DNA from: a virus
IMG/VR virus record: IMGVR_UViG_3300042090_002301
Coordinates: 1 to 55,005 of that record
Strand: one strand, 5' to 3'
Length of the DNA stretch: 55,005 bases
The stretch's first letter is position 1. Each line of letters opens with the position of its first letter. Below the pieces are notes generated by a model that worked only from the letters and a program-made list of their open reading frames with translations, did no database searches and was not told the origin of the DNA. Below, piece by piece: positions 1 through 6,362 of the stretch. Made by a program: the position numbers and the translations under genes.

Positions 1-11
1 GCCCAACGGCA

Positions 12-26
12 TTGTTGTATCAACAA
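12..26. repeat. Short perfect inverted repeat
   Basis: TTGTTG and CAACAA flank a 3-base loop, giving a 6-bp hairpin at the start of the non-coding region. Function unknown; it may belong with the other small palindromes between 40 and 240. Confidence 0.5.
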
Positions 27-40
27 AATCAAATAGTTAT

Positions 41-385
41 GTGACGTTGCTACAGTCACCGCGCCGTAGCGCACCGAGTGACGGGCTACGTATAGGATGC
101 ATTGAGCGTGGTGACGGGCTACGTGTCGAGATTCTCCTTAGAGCAAACCTTAATTAAATGAATGAATACGTGACGTTGCAAGATCACGTTTTTTCGACAA
201 AGCTACGTCACCCATGCGTGGTACCGCGTGTCCCACACGGCTTCGCACGCAAGTCAATTAATCCAATTCAAAGCCAAGGCAAACCGCGTGCCAGGTGGGG
301 ATAGTGAGCGGGATCATATAGCTACGTCATTTTATACGAATTCACTTGACGGGTAAGTATGCGTACCGTAGCAGCGTCACGTTGC
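41..385. repeat. Cluster of dispersed GTGACG-type short repeats
   Basis: A decamer family on both strands: GTGACGTTGC at 41-50 and 170-179, GTGACGGGCTACGT at 78-91 and 111-124, and the reverse-oriented GCTACGTCAC at 202-211 and GCTACGTCAT at 321-330. A related GCGTCACGTTGC lies near 374-385. Several sit inside small palindromes: GTGAC 41-45 with GTCAC 55-59, and CGTGT 227-231 with ACACG 235-239. No gene overlaps them. Such clusters are typical of protein-binding regions (replication origin, packaging or regulatory site), but nothing here says which. Confidence 0.6.
168..194 (+). terminator. Hairpin followed by T-run, possible weak terminator
   Basis: ACGTGA (168-173) pairs with TCACGT (184-189) across a 10-base loop and runs into six T residues (189-194). 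The geometry resembles a rho-independent terminator. However, the stem is short and includes one of the GTGACGTTGC repeats, so it could equally be a protein-binding palindrome. Confidence 0.3.
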
Positions 386-400
386 TATACACACGCGCTG

Positions 401-720
401 TACACTAGATAGACAGTAGACGGACTGAATGTAACTGTATGATATGATGTGATAAAACCCGGTTCTCGGTGTTCTATTAGGCACGAGTTCCCAAGCCCCT
501 TCCTGTTACTCTTATAATTGAATCAAAATTTCCCAAATTAATTTTCCTAGAATTTCAACCACTTAAATCATTTTATTTTTCCAAATTTTTTTCCACAAAA
601 ATTCCAACAGAATCCTCCCCTTGGCTCCTCCTTGCCCCACCATAGCGTTCTCTCACCCACCCTATATCTAACCATCAAACCCACCTCAAACACGCCCCCC
701 CAGCCCCGCGCAGCCCAAGA
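401..720. other. Non-coding, G-poor pyrimidine-rich stretch
   Basis: No convincing gene. From about 480 to 720 the plus strand is nearly devoid of G: first an A+T-rich part (about 510-600), then a C+T-rich part with C runs (about 600-715). Minus-strand reading frames here give low-complexity Gly/Trp/Arg-rich peptides without a ribosome site. Strong strand asymmetry of this kind can mark an easily melted or structured region such as an origin. Confidence 0.4.
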
Positions 721-790
721 ATAGGCCCGTGATAGAGGTCCGTCAGAGCCAAGAAGGGATTCCAACGAAGCCGAAGGCCGAAGCCGAAGG

Positions 791-858
791 CAACTACAAA
801 GACGATGCTATCAACTATAAACCAGCTACAAGAAAAACGGTACCAACTACAAAGACGA
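791..858. repeat. Direct repeat pair in non-coding leader
   Basis: AACTACAAAGACGA occurs at about 791-804 and again at about 845-858, and a nearby GCCGAAGG motif is also repeated. An open frame at 729-914 runs through it. It lacks a ribosome site and encodes a repetitive Lys/Thr/Ala peptide, so I treat the stretch as non-coding. Confidence 0.45.
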
Positions 859-863
859 AGCTG

Positions 864-892
864 TTGAGATTTGTTTTAACATGTGTTATAGT
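864..892 (+). promoter_or_regulatory. Sigma-70-like promoter for first gene block
   Basis: TTGAGA (864-869), a 17-base spacer and TATAGT (887-892), with a TG one base upstream of the -10 (extended -10). It lies about 40 bases before the first gene of the accessory block and points into it. Confidence 0.6.
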
Positions 893-933
893 CAGGATCG
901 GAAGGAAGCAATAATAAGGTGAAAAATTAGCTT

Positions 934-1230
934 ATGAGATTGAAGAACAAAATAAGATATGTTAAGCGTCCACAGCCAGGCGATGTCAGGGTCGTTACTC
1001 GCTTCGCGTGGTTGCCGGTCGTTATGGATAATGATAAAACCGTGAAGGTCTGGTTGGAGCGATATAAGGTAATTCAAACTTTCGTGAATAAGGGCAGTTA
1101 CAATTCTAGTTTTTGTTGGGTGGATAACTCGCGCTGGGATGAGGACATTTGTATCCCAATGGAAACAAAGTTAGACCCGCGTTCCTTGGTCAAAGAGCGA
1201 AGACGAATCAAGAAAGCGATGGAGGAGTAA
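934..1230 (+). CDS. Hypothetical protein, 98 aa
   Basis: Basic, soluble protein with no domain I recognise. The N-terminus is Lys/Arg-rich, the middle aromatic, and the C-terminus a charged helix rich in Arg, Lys and Glu. An AAGGTG ribosome-site-like sequence lies about 11 bases before the ATG. It is the first gene after the promoter at 864-892 and is followed three bases later by the next gene, so it probably heads an operon. Function unknown. Confidence 0.7.
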   Translation: MRLKNKIRYVKRPQPGDVRVVTRFAWLPVVMDNDKTVKVWLERYKVIQTFVNKGSYNSSFCWVDNSRWDEDICIPMETKLDPRSLVKERRRIKKAMEE

Positions 1231-1233
1231 ATC

Positions 1234-1446
1234 ATGAAGGATCTTATGGAAGCGTTGACGATTCTCTTAAAATACGGGAACCCCCGTAATCCGACTCATT
1301 GCGAGCATGACATCTTGACTATTTGCGGCATAGAACCAAAGGACGTTTCTGAGGAAGACAAGAGGCGTCTGGATGAATTGGGGTTCTTCGTGGGTACTGA
1401 ATACGGGGAAGAAGCCTTCCATTCATTCCGATATGGGAGCGCATAA
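1234..1446 (+). CDS. Conserved phage small protein, 70 aa
   Basis: The N-terminus (MKDLMEALTILLKYGNP) followed by a THCEHD motif and an EEDKRRLDELGFF segment resembles a family of small hypothetical phage proteins that I recall but cannot name. The conserved Cys/His could bind metal. Its stop overlaps the next start (TAATG), indicating translational coupling. No function is assigned. Confidence 0.75.
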   Translation: MKDLMEALTILLKYGNPRNPTHCEHDILTICGIEPKDVSEEDKRRLDELGFFVGTEYGEEAFHSFRYGSA

Positions 1447-1748
1447 TGGATAGCAGACAAATCGTATGGCTTCTCGTTCTCTTTGTCGCACTCGGTTTGG
1501 TCGTTTTGGCGGTCCACAACGATAATACCCGACAAGAGCAATGTGTGACCGCGCACCACGGGAAACCTTTCAATGTCGAAAACTTCGTCACTAAGACCGA
1601 GGATGGCTGTACGGTAAAGTCCATTTCGTCGTTTAACGCAAACTGTGATTTTTTGGGACACTTTTATGTAACCAACTGCGCGGGCTTCTGCTGGGACACT
1701 GGCAGTAAGCCAAGGGTCCGAACTTGTAACCTAAAGGAACATAAGTGA
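1446..1748 (+). CDS. Single-pass membrane protein with Cys-rich exterior
   Basis: Residues about 6-24 form a hydrophobic segment (IVWLLVLFVALGLVVLAV) serving as signal anchor. The rest is a polar domain of about 75 residues with six Cys, which would lie outside the inner membrane and could form disulfides. It sits between coupled small genes and directly before a lipoprotein gene, suggesting an envelope-directed pair. Function unknown; an early envelope modifier is only a guess. Confidence 0.7.
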   Translation: MDSRQIVWLLVLFVALGLVVLAVHNDNTRQEQCVTAHHGKPFNVENFVTKTEDGCTVKSISSFNANCDFLGHFYVTNCAGFCWDTGSKPRVRTCNLKEHK

Positions 1749-1750
1749 TC

Positions 1751-1990
1751 ATGAAGAACCTCCTGTTAATTCTCACCTTATTCATTTTGGGCTGTACCAA
1801 GACCAACGTTGGCAAGTGCTACTTAGACGGGCAAGGCGACCCCTTCACTGTCGTAGACCAAGACGGGCATGCGTATGTGAAGGTGTACTTTGAAATGTCA
1901 GGTGAATACTTAAGGGCCTTCCCGCTCGGTGGTAACGAAGTTTCTTGCTCTTTAGTCGAAAGATATCTCAAATTTAAAGGGAGTAAATAA
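1751..1990 (+). CDS. Small predicted lipoprotein
   Basis: The N-terminus is a lipoprotein signal: Lys, a hydrophobic core, then LFILGC, a lipobox with Cys at about residue 15. About 64 residues follow, including two further Cys. The ATG at 1751 is preferred to the GTG at 1745 because it gives a typical short signal peptide; both overlap or abut the previous stop. Phage lipoproteins often block superinfection or adsorption, but nothing here proves that role. Confidence 0.7.
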   Translation: MKNLLLILTLFILGCTKTNVGKCYLDGQGDPFTVVDQDGHAYVKVYFEMSGEYLRAFPLGGNEVSCSLVERYLKFKGSK

Positions 1991-2166
1991 TGGGTATCAC
2001 TGATTTTCTTGATGATTTGATTGACGAAGAAAAAGACCCTATTCACGGTGCCGCCGTATGGTGCATCAAGAAACGGCAGTGCTGGCCCCAGGCGCCGGTC
2101 GAGAAGTCGATTCGGGAAGCCGGGATTTGGGATCTTGATTCTCTATTGCCTGTTCGTAAGCCCTAG
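1990..2166 (+). CDS. Hypothetical protein, 58 aa
   Basis: Start overlaps the previous stop (TAATG). The first 15 residues are strongly acidic (Asp/Glu), then a WCIKKRQCW motif with two Cys and a Pro-rich segment. It fills the gap between the lipoprotein gene and the promoter at 2175-2204 with no other candidate gene, which supports its reality. Function unknown. Confidence 0.6.
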   Translation: MGITDFLDDLIDEEKDPIHGAAVWCIKKRQCWPQAPVEKSIREAGIWDLDSLLPVRKP

Positions 2167-2174
2167 AAAGTTGC

Positions 2175-2204
2175 TTGACAAGCCGAAATCGCCCGTGATA
2201 GAAT
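2175..2204 (+). promoter_or_regulatory. Strong sigma-70-like promoter
   Basis: Perfect -35 TTGACA (2175-2180), 18-base spacer, -10 TAGAAT (2199-2204). The expected transcription start is near 2211, very close to the next gene's first possible start codon. Confidence 0.7.
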
Positions 2205-2228
2205 CTGGGTGTGGATAAAGATTTTAAA

Positions 2229-2531
2229 ATGCAGTACATGAACAGATGGGAACCCAACGAGCCTTACGAGACATACGAGACATACGAGACATACGTCCAG
2301 GCCTGGATTAGGTATCATAGGGCAGCTGACGCCGTGGACGGAAATATCGTCTCCTCAAGGGATTCCATGGAAGCAAGACTGGTAAGAATAGCCGTAAGTG
2401 CCGGAAACGATGCCATGAATCGATATCTATCTAGCGTAGGCTGCAGAAGGCCTGATGGATACGATGATAAAGAATCTCTCAGGGTATGGAATTCCGCTAA
2501 AATGGATGCGCTTAGGAGACTGGGAAAATGA
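2229..2531 (+). CDS. Hypothetical protein with Glu-Thr-Tyr repeats
   Basis: A 9-bp tandem repeat makes the peptide YETYETYETY near the N-terminus; the rest is a helical, charged domain ending in Arg/Lys. The start is uncertain. GTG at 2211 coincides with the predicted transcription start of the promoter at 2175-2204 and would give a leaderless message, so ATG 2229 is chosen, though its ribosome site is weak. ATG 2238 is also possible. The stop overlaps the next ATG. Function unknown. Confidence 0.6.
   Translation: MQYMNRWEPNEPYETYETYETYVQAWIRYHRAADAVDGNIVSSRDSMEARLVRIAVSAGNDAMNRYLSSVGCRRPDGYDDKESLRVWNSAKMDALRRLGK
2265..2291 (+). repeat. Three tandem 9-bp units inside a gene
   Basis: TACGAGACA is repeated three times exactly and encodes (Tyr-)Glu-Thr-Tyr repeats. 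Because the unit is a multiple of three, copy number could vary by slippage without breaking the frame. Confidence 0.85.
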
Positions 2532-2656
2532 AACCCGTTAAATCTTCGGACCCCAGAAAACCTGCGATCGTAGCAGCCCTAAAGACAGTGGCCAAAGCGG
2601 ATAAAATTACCTCAGTTAAAGAAGTCCATGAAAAATACAAAGAAAAGTCAAACTAA
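2528..2656 (+). CDS. Small basic protein, 42 aa
   Basis: Starts on an ATGA overlap with the previous gene. Lys-rich, probably one helix (PAIVAALKTVAKADK followed by a charged tail). It overlaps the next gene start by about 30 bases in another frame, which is more than usual here. Confidence is therefore moderate. Function unknown. Confidence 0.5.
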   Translation: MKPVKSSDPRKPAIVAALKTVAKADKITSVKEVHEKYKEKSN

Positions 2657-2816
2657 GTTAAAATGCCCTTCTTGTGAAAACGTGTATGCGAGAAAAGACT
2701 GGGGGGGAGACTATCTTGACTGCGAGCTTTGTGGCCCGCAAGATGCCCTGGAATGCCCATATTGTGGACACGTATTTTCTGAATGTACAACGGATTATCC
2801 AGAGGAGGTTGAATGA
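2628..2816 (+). CDS. Zinc-ribbon-like protein, 62 aa
   Basis: Three Cys pairs, CPSC (about residues 14-17), CELC (about 33-36) and CPYC (about 44-47), give a treble-clef or zinc-ribbon pattern with acidic C-terminus. Such small zinc proteins in phages may bind nucleic acid or host polymerase; the sequence does not decide. The next gene begins inside its stop (ATGA). Confidence 0.7.
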   Translation: MKNTKKSQTKLKCPSCENVYARKDWGGDYLDCELCGPQDALECPYCGHVFSECTTDYPEEVE

Positions 2817-3010
2817 ATAATGTATCTGAACCAGGAATGGAATTGATAGCTGAACGAATACTTCTGTGGCAAGATTTCACATATCCGGTTGGATATAGGG
2901 CCAGCCTGACTATGTTGGTATTTGAAGATGGCACTAGATCGTTGGAATTCAACGTTGGTGGATATGTTGTAAGAAGGCCATATTATGTTCTGCAGAGTGA
3001 TGAAGAATGA
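2813..3010 (+). CDS. Hypothetical protein, 65 aa
   Basis: Small soluble protein with alternating beta-prone segments (YRASLTMLVFEDG, LEFNVGGYVV) and an acidic C-terminus. No family recognised. Coupled by ATGA overlaps to both neighbours, so it is co-translated with the zinc-ribbon protein and the downstream exported protein. Confidence 0.65.
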   Translation: MNNVSEPGMELIAERILLWQDFTYPVGYRASLTMLVFEDGTRSLEFNVGGYVVRRPYYVLQSDEE

Positions 3011-3210
3011 CCACCCTACTCCTCTTAGCCCTGAGCTGTCCAGTGACCAAAATTGATAACAGAACTCATTTTTGGAACAAACAGGACAAAGCGGCCCTAA
3101 AAAGAGCCCACAAAGGCTGCAGGCTCTATTACCCAAAAGATCCCTGTTTGAAAGTGTTCATCAAAAAAGAAAGTGGACTTTACAATGCTATCTGCGGTAG
3201 CATGAGTTGA
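3007..3210 (+). CDS. Predicted small lipoprotein or exported protein
   Basis: Very short hydrophobic N-terminus (MTTLLLLALSCP) with Cys at residue 11, a lipobox-like LALSC sequence, then a Lys-rich domain with three further Cys (GCRLYY, DPCLKVF, AICG). If processed, it would be a lipid-anchored periplasmic protein of about 57 residues. It is the second lipoprotein-like gene in this block, supporting an envelope-directed function. Confidence 0.65.
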   Translation: MTTLLLLALSCPVTKIDNRTHFWNKQDKAALKRAHKGCRLYYPKDPCLKVFIKKESGLYNAICGSMS

Positions 3211-3211
3211 T

Positions 3212-3484
3212 ATGCATTGTTCGGATTGTAAAAAAGATGTAGAAACTTATCTGGTACCAGATATTTCTAAGCTAATTATGACCAAAAATGATCCGAACGA
3301 TAGATACGCAGTCAATGTGAAATGCCCGGCTACTTTTGCTTGCTGCGAATGCAATGGGCAGAACGTAAGCATAGAATATATAACGGTTACTATAAAGCTT
3401 CCATTCTGTGAATGTGGAGCGTCCAAGATTGGAAGTCAAACGCACAGCGACTGGTGTCCGGAGTTCAGGAGTTCAAATGATTAA
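3212..3484 (+). CDS. Cys-rich, probably zinc-binding protein
   Basis: Opens with CSDC, has CPATFACCEC in the middle and CECG plus a HSDWC near the C-terminus: enough ligands for two zinc sites. The last pattern (CECGASKIGS...HSDWCP) looks like a small zinc finger seen in phage hypothetical proteins. Its 3-prime end overlaps the next gene by 8 bases. Function unknown, perhaps nucleic-acid binding. Confidence 0.65.
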   Translation: MHCSDCKKDVETYLVPDISKLIMTKNDPNDRYAVNVKCPATFACCECNGQNVSIEYITVTIKLPFCECGASKIGSQTHSDWCPEFRSSND

Positions 3485-3809
3485 ATCTGGGAAAATGAAT
3501 CTGGTGTTTTACACTAATCTGAATATAGTCTCCCTGAAGAGAGAATTTCTGATAGATGTTGATGGCAGTTATTTTAGAGTAAGTATTGATGTGCTGCCGC
3601 TAATCGGAACAGATATTAAAGATCCAGTTCATTATCATTTATACAACTCAGTAAAAGCGCAGTTAGGTACCGACCAATTCATCTTAGTGCCCTCTCAACA
3701 AGAGACTGTTTTGGACGCCTACAGAGCTGATCAAATGTATCATCCAGAGAAATATCCAACGGGAAGTGATGAGAGTTCCGGCGCTTTTGGATTTGGAGAC
3801 GATTCGTGA
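3477..3809 (+). CDS. Hypothetical acidic protein, 110 aa
   Basis: Start ATG 3477 is chosen over upstream starts because AGGAG (3467-3471) lies five bases before it and the overlap with the previous gene is then only 8 bases. Beta-rich N-terminal half (FYTNLNIVSLKREFLIDVDG), then a Ser/Gly/Asp-rich tail. No family recognised. Confidence 0.65.
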   Translation: MIKSGKMNLVFYTNLNIVSLKREFLIDVDGSYFRVSIDVLPLIGTDIKDPVHYHLYNSVKAQLGTDQFILVPSQQETVLDAYRADQMYHPEKYPTGSDESSGAFGFGDDS

Positions 3810-3919
3810 AATTAGTAGTAGGCCTTATTTTATTGTGTTCGGTTCATTTTAGCCAGCCTGGTAATTATGGGATGAAATTAACAAACAGACCGGTATTCCC
3901 CACGAGGTCGATCGTATAA
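3806..3919 (+). CDS. Possible 37-aa exported peptide
   Basis: GTG start overlaps the previous TGA. Residues 2-16 (KLVVGLILLCSVHFS) look like a signal or membrane segment with a Cys. The 3-prime half lies over the HNH remnant in a different frame, so the gene may itself be a truncated product of the event that destroyed the endonuclease. Low confidence. Confidence 0.35.
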   Translation: MKLVVGLILLCSVHFSQPGNYGMKLTNRPVFPTRSIV

Positions 3920-4032
3920 TTCCTCTTCAGGGCAAAAACGTTTCTGGTTTGCACGTTCCCTGGAATTTACAGATTATAACTGCTAAGGCAAACAGGAAAA
4001 AGCACAATAAATTATTGATTAATGATGAGTAA
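3865..4032 (+). pseudogene. HNH endonuclease C-terminal remnant
   Basis: This frame opens after a TAA at 3862-3864 and reads through WDEINKQTG and a His-Glu-Val-Asp motif. It continues to IIPLQGKNVSGLHVPWNLQI and a basic tail, ending at TAA 4030-4032. That is the typical second half of phage HNH homing-type endonucleases (HxVDHIxPL, then GLHVPWNLQ). The usual second His of DHI is Arg here (VDRIIPL). No start codon or N-terminal domain is present, and an unrelated signal-peptide frame overlaps it. I infer a decayed free-standing endonuclease gene. Confidence 0.75.
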
Positions 4033-4043
4033 TATCATATAAT
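4015..4043 (+). promoter_or_regulatory. Consensus-like promoter before structural gene
   Basis: TTGATT (4015-4020), 17-base spacer, perfect TATAAT (4038-4043). It overlaps the end of the HNH remnant and lies 38 bases before the gene at 4081. Confidence 0.65.
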
Positions 4044-4080
4044 TGAATACTTATCTTACGGTTCCAATCTTAATTGTACT

Positions 4081-4764
4081 ATGCCTTTACCACCTAGCGG
4101 ATCTTCTGCAAATTCTATCAGTAACAGTAATATCACGGCTCTTTCAGCCGTGGCCAACGTGCAATTTATCACTCAGTCCGCACAGGCCATTCAAAGTGCT
4201 TTGGACCAGGGTTTATTTTTCTGTGTTTTGACGACTTTCTTAAACTGTAATCTTAGAAATTTAGTCAATTATTACAATGGTTTAGGATATCAAATCATCT
4301 TTCCAGATGTTCATTATCTGTATGGCTATGACCAAACTCCATACAGTTTCTGGGGCGAAGACTACTATAGTTATTTGACGATGCAGTACTCCGCGTCTCA
4401 GTTGGCTAATCCTGTCCGCATTCGCATCACCTGGCAACTCCCCTCTGACAACGGCATCCAGGTCGGCCCCTTCATCTCTACTCAGACTTCAACATATACT
4501 CTTACTCAGAATAATGAGCAGGTCTTGTGTGACACAGCGAATGGCTCCTTCACTGTTAATCTCCCCACTTCCCCCATGGACGGCTGGGTTGAGACCATAG
4601 CTAAGATCTCTAATGATTCCAATACCGTCACGATTAGTGGCCTTGGAAACAACATAAATGGCGTCCCACAGGGCCAACTTACCATAGCCCAGCCCGAATT
4701 CATCTATTCTCTAATATTCCAAGAGGGATACGGCTGGACGACTTTCCCGCTTCCACTTCCTTAA
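4081..4764 (+). CDS. Putative virion-associated protein with fibre-type C-terminal domain
   Basis: 227 residues, low in charge, rich in Asn, Gln, Ser and aromatic residues, typical of virion proteins and unlike neighbouring genes. The C-terminal half (about 135-227) has the beta-strand pattern of a small fibre-tip domain: a TYTLTQNNEQVLCD strand, then SFTVNLP, a NTVTISG strand and a closing GYGWTTFP. The end of the 1385-residue fibre (37819-41976) has the same layout. It stands alone with its own promoter, away from the tail operon. Likely a decoration, head-fibre or fibre-related protein; no exact function. Confidence 0.6.
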   Translation: MPLPPSGSSANSISNSNITALSAVANVQFITQSAQAIQSALDQGLFFCVLTTFLNCNLRNLVNYYNGLGYQIIFPDVHYLYGYDQTPYSFWGEDYYSYLTMQYSASQLANPVRIRITWQLPSDNGIQVGPFISTQTSTYTLTQNNEQVLCDTANGSFTVNLPTSPMDGWVETIAKISNDSNTVTISGLGNNINGVPQGQLTIAQPEFIYSLIFQEGYGWTTFPLPLP

Positions 4765-4790
4765 AAATTACAAGCACATACCAATAATTG

Positions 4791-4799
4791 TGATATAAT
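4791..4799 (+). promoter_or_regulatory. Extended -10 promoter element (TGATATAAT)
   Basis: TGATATAAT combines a TGn extension with a perfect TATAAT (4794-4799). No clear -35 at normal spacing, as expected for extended -10 promoters. It shares TGATATA with elements upstream of several late genes. Confidence 0.55.
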
Positions 4800-4859
4800 A
4801 CAATTAACGGTGGACTTTTGTCTTTTGATTCGATAAACTTATCATTGGAGGATACGATC

Positions 4860-5027
4860 ATGCTTAAATTTGTAAGATTTGCTTTGGCCTTCGCTTTCGG
4901 GTATTCCTTGGTGGCGCTGGGCGGTGGAATAGGCACCCCGCAATTTTGGATATGCGTCGGGCTTTTTGCCGCGCATAGTTTCATTGTAGCCCTTGATGCT
5001 GTTAATGATTATGCCAAAAATAACTAG
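4860..5027 (+). CDS. Small two-helix membrane protein, 55 aa
   Basis: Start ATG 4860 is fixed by a strong GGAGGA (4847-4852) eight bases upstream. Two hydrophobic segments (about 4-22 and 27-43) separated by a Gly-rich turn indicate a small inner-membrane hairpin. The C-terminus (LDAVNDYAKNN) is polar. Its 3-prime end overlaps the next gene by 17 bases. Function unknown. Confidence 0.7.
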   Translation: MLKFVRFALAFAFGYSLVALGGGIGTPQFWICVGLFAAHSFIVALDAVNDYAKNN

Positions 5028-5349
5028 TTTAGAACAAGCAATCGAAGAATCCAAGAAATTAGAATCTCTGGCGACCAAGGGGCCGTGGATTGATGGCGGT
5101 CTTGGAAAAACGGGAACTCTTCCGGATTTAAAAGCGATGCCCTTTGGCGCTCCGCTCTATGCTAAGCCGACTTCGGATGAGGAATTCATCGCCCACGCAA
5201 GAACTTGGGAACCTAAGTACCGAAGAATGGTGGAGATCGTGAAAAATTACTTAACTGCTTGTAAAGATGAAAAACTAGAAGGTAATAAATATCAAGCGGC
5301 TGAGATGCTGGACGTTCTAGGTGAAATAGTCGAGGAAGATACGGAATGA
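5011..5349 (+). CDS. Hypothetical protein, 112 aa
   Basis: Starts at ATG 5011 (MPKITSLEQAIEESKKL); upstream starts in this frame lie deeper in the preceding gene. Helical, charged protein with a central Pro/Gly segment and an acidic C-terminus. Its stop overlaps the next ATG (ATGA). Function unknown. Confidence 0.65.
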   Translation: MPKITSLEQAIEESKKLESLATKGPWIDGGLGKTGTLPDLKAMPFGAPLYAKPTSDEEFIAHARTWEPKYRRMVEIVKNYLTACKDEKLEGNKYQAAEMLDVLGEIVEEDTE

Positions 5350-5549
5350 GCGCCAATCAGTTAAAAGTCAAGGACTTGATAAAACTCCTGAAGAAGCAAG
5401 ATCCGGAAGCCAAGGCCGTTGTAGAGGGCTGTGATTGCGAAGATTACTGCGTCGGCCTATCCACTAAAGAAGACGGAGAAGTGGTGTTTCGCAGAGAGCG
5501 TGGCGTCTTTCAATTTGACAAATTAGAAGTCATAACTAGTGAGAAATGA
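5346..5549 (+). CDS. Small conserved-type phage protein, 67 aa
   Basis: The N-terminus LKVKDLIKLLKKQDPEAKAVV, followed by a CDCEDYC cluster, matches a layout common in small phage proteins: a helix, then a short beta segment. The gene at 9991 has the same opening (VGSLIERLKECNQDATVVL), so the two may be distant paralogues. Function unknown. ATGA overlaps on both sides. Confidence 0.65.
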   Translation: MSANQLKVKDLIKLLKKQDPEAKAVVEGCDCEDYCVGLSTKEDGEVVFRRERGVFQFDKLEVITSEK

Positions 5550-5767
5550 AGAAGCGCAAAATGGTAGCATATGGATACGTAGGCGAATGGAAGGATGGCG
5601 ATCTGGGTTGGTTTCTGCCAAGGCATCTTTGCGATTACGATACTATTGACCATCCGAGTCCTACGTGGCCAACCTTTGAGAGTGCCGAAGGCGAACTTGG
5701 CGTTTTGTGCAAGATAACTCTTGAAGAAATTCCTGGAAAAAGACGCAGGAGGGTGAAAAAAGCGTGA
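5546..5767 (+). CDS. Hypothetical protein, 73 aa
   Basis: N-terminal Lys-rich start, an aromatic core (GYVGEWKDGDLGWFLPRH) and a strongly basic tail (GKRRRRVKKA) suggesting nucleic-acid contact. No family recognised. Translationally coupled to both neighbours. Confidence 0.6.
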   Translation: MKKRKMVAYGYVGEWKDGDLGWFLPRHLCDYDTIDHPSPTWPTFESAEGELGVLCKITLEEIPGKRRRRVKKA

Positions 5768-6120
5768 AGAAGAAAAAAGAAGAATCTACGCACCAAGACG
5801 TCCTAGAAGATCTGTTTTTTGAGGATTTTTTGCAAGACAATCTTTTAGTGTCAAATGATTACTCCTTGGATTCCAACGGCAACAGCATACTTACCGTAGG
5901 TTTCGAAGATCCAGATAATAGGGGAAAGAAAAGTCTCTCTGGATTCATTCTTTTCACCTTTGATCCTGCTGGCAGACTCTCTTCCTTGGAAGTGGCCACC
6001 AGGAAGGGAAAGAAGGACTGGCAGGTAGCCACCACAGAAAAGTTCATCGATTTTACGGCCAGATTTGGCACGGATTCTCCGCCGCCAGTCAAAGCTAGTA
6101 AAAAGAAAGGGACTAACTAA
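5764..6120 (+). CDS. Hypothetical protein, 118 aa
   Basis: GTG start overlapping the previous TGA. After a Lys/Glu-rich start, residues 20-85 alternate beta strands (SILTVGFED, SGFILFTFD, LSSLEVATR); the C-terminus is Pro/Lys-rich. Possibly a small beta-fold protein. Function unknown. Confidence 0.65.
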   Translation: MKKKKEESTHQDVLEDLFFEDFLQDNLLVSNDYSLDSNGNSILTVGFEDPDNRGKKSLSGFILFTFDPAGRLSSLEVATRKGKKDWQVATTEKFIDFTARFGTDSPPPVKASKKKGTN

Positions 6121-6362
6121 TGTACGGAATCGCGCCCACTCCAAGGGAAAATCATAGGAATAAGTACAGGATACGACTATTTATCGAGGAAAGAATCGTT
6201 GATATTGGATCAATATTACTGTCTTTTGGTGGCCTGTGTTGTGATGCTATTTATAACAGTTATCTTCTAGGCGTTCGACTTAAGAAAGCAGCTATCGCCC
6301 ACAAATCTTACTCAGTTGTTGCATTCTTGGCGGTGGTCGTAGCATTGGCGATGCTTTTATGA
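6120..6362 (+). CDS. Membrane protein, 80 aa
   Basis: Start is at the TAATG overlap. Basic N-terminus, a hydrophobic segment around 30-48 and a stronger C-terminal one (SVVAFLAVVVALAMLL, about 64-79). Together with the next gene it forms a coupled pair of small membrane proteins. Function unknown. Confidence 0.6.
   Translation: MYGIAPTPRENHRNKYRIRLFIEERIVDIGSILLSFGGLCCDAIYNSYLLGVRLKKAAIAHKSYSVVAFLAVVVALAMLL

Noticed and set aside
568-765. 65-codon minus-strand open frame
   Set aside because: It results from G-poor plus-strand composition, gives a Gly/Trp/Arg-rich peptide, lacks a ribosome site and isn't coupled to any gene.
729-914. 61-codon plus-strand frame before the first gene
   Set aside because: It lies over repeats and the promoter at 864-892, encodes a low-complexity peptide and has no ribosome site.
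1-933. Possible CRISPR array
   Set aside because: The repeats are 10-14 bases, irregularly spaced and in both orientations, with no spacers of constant length.
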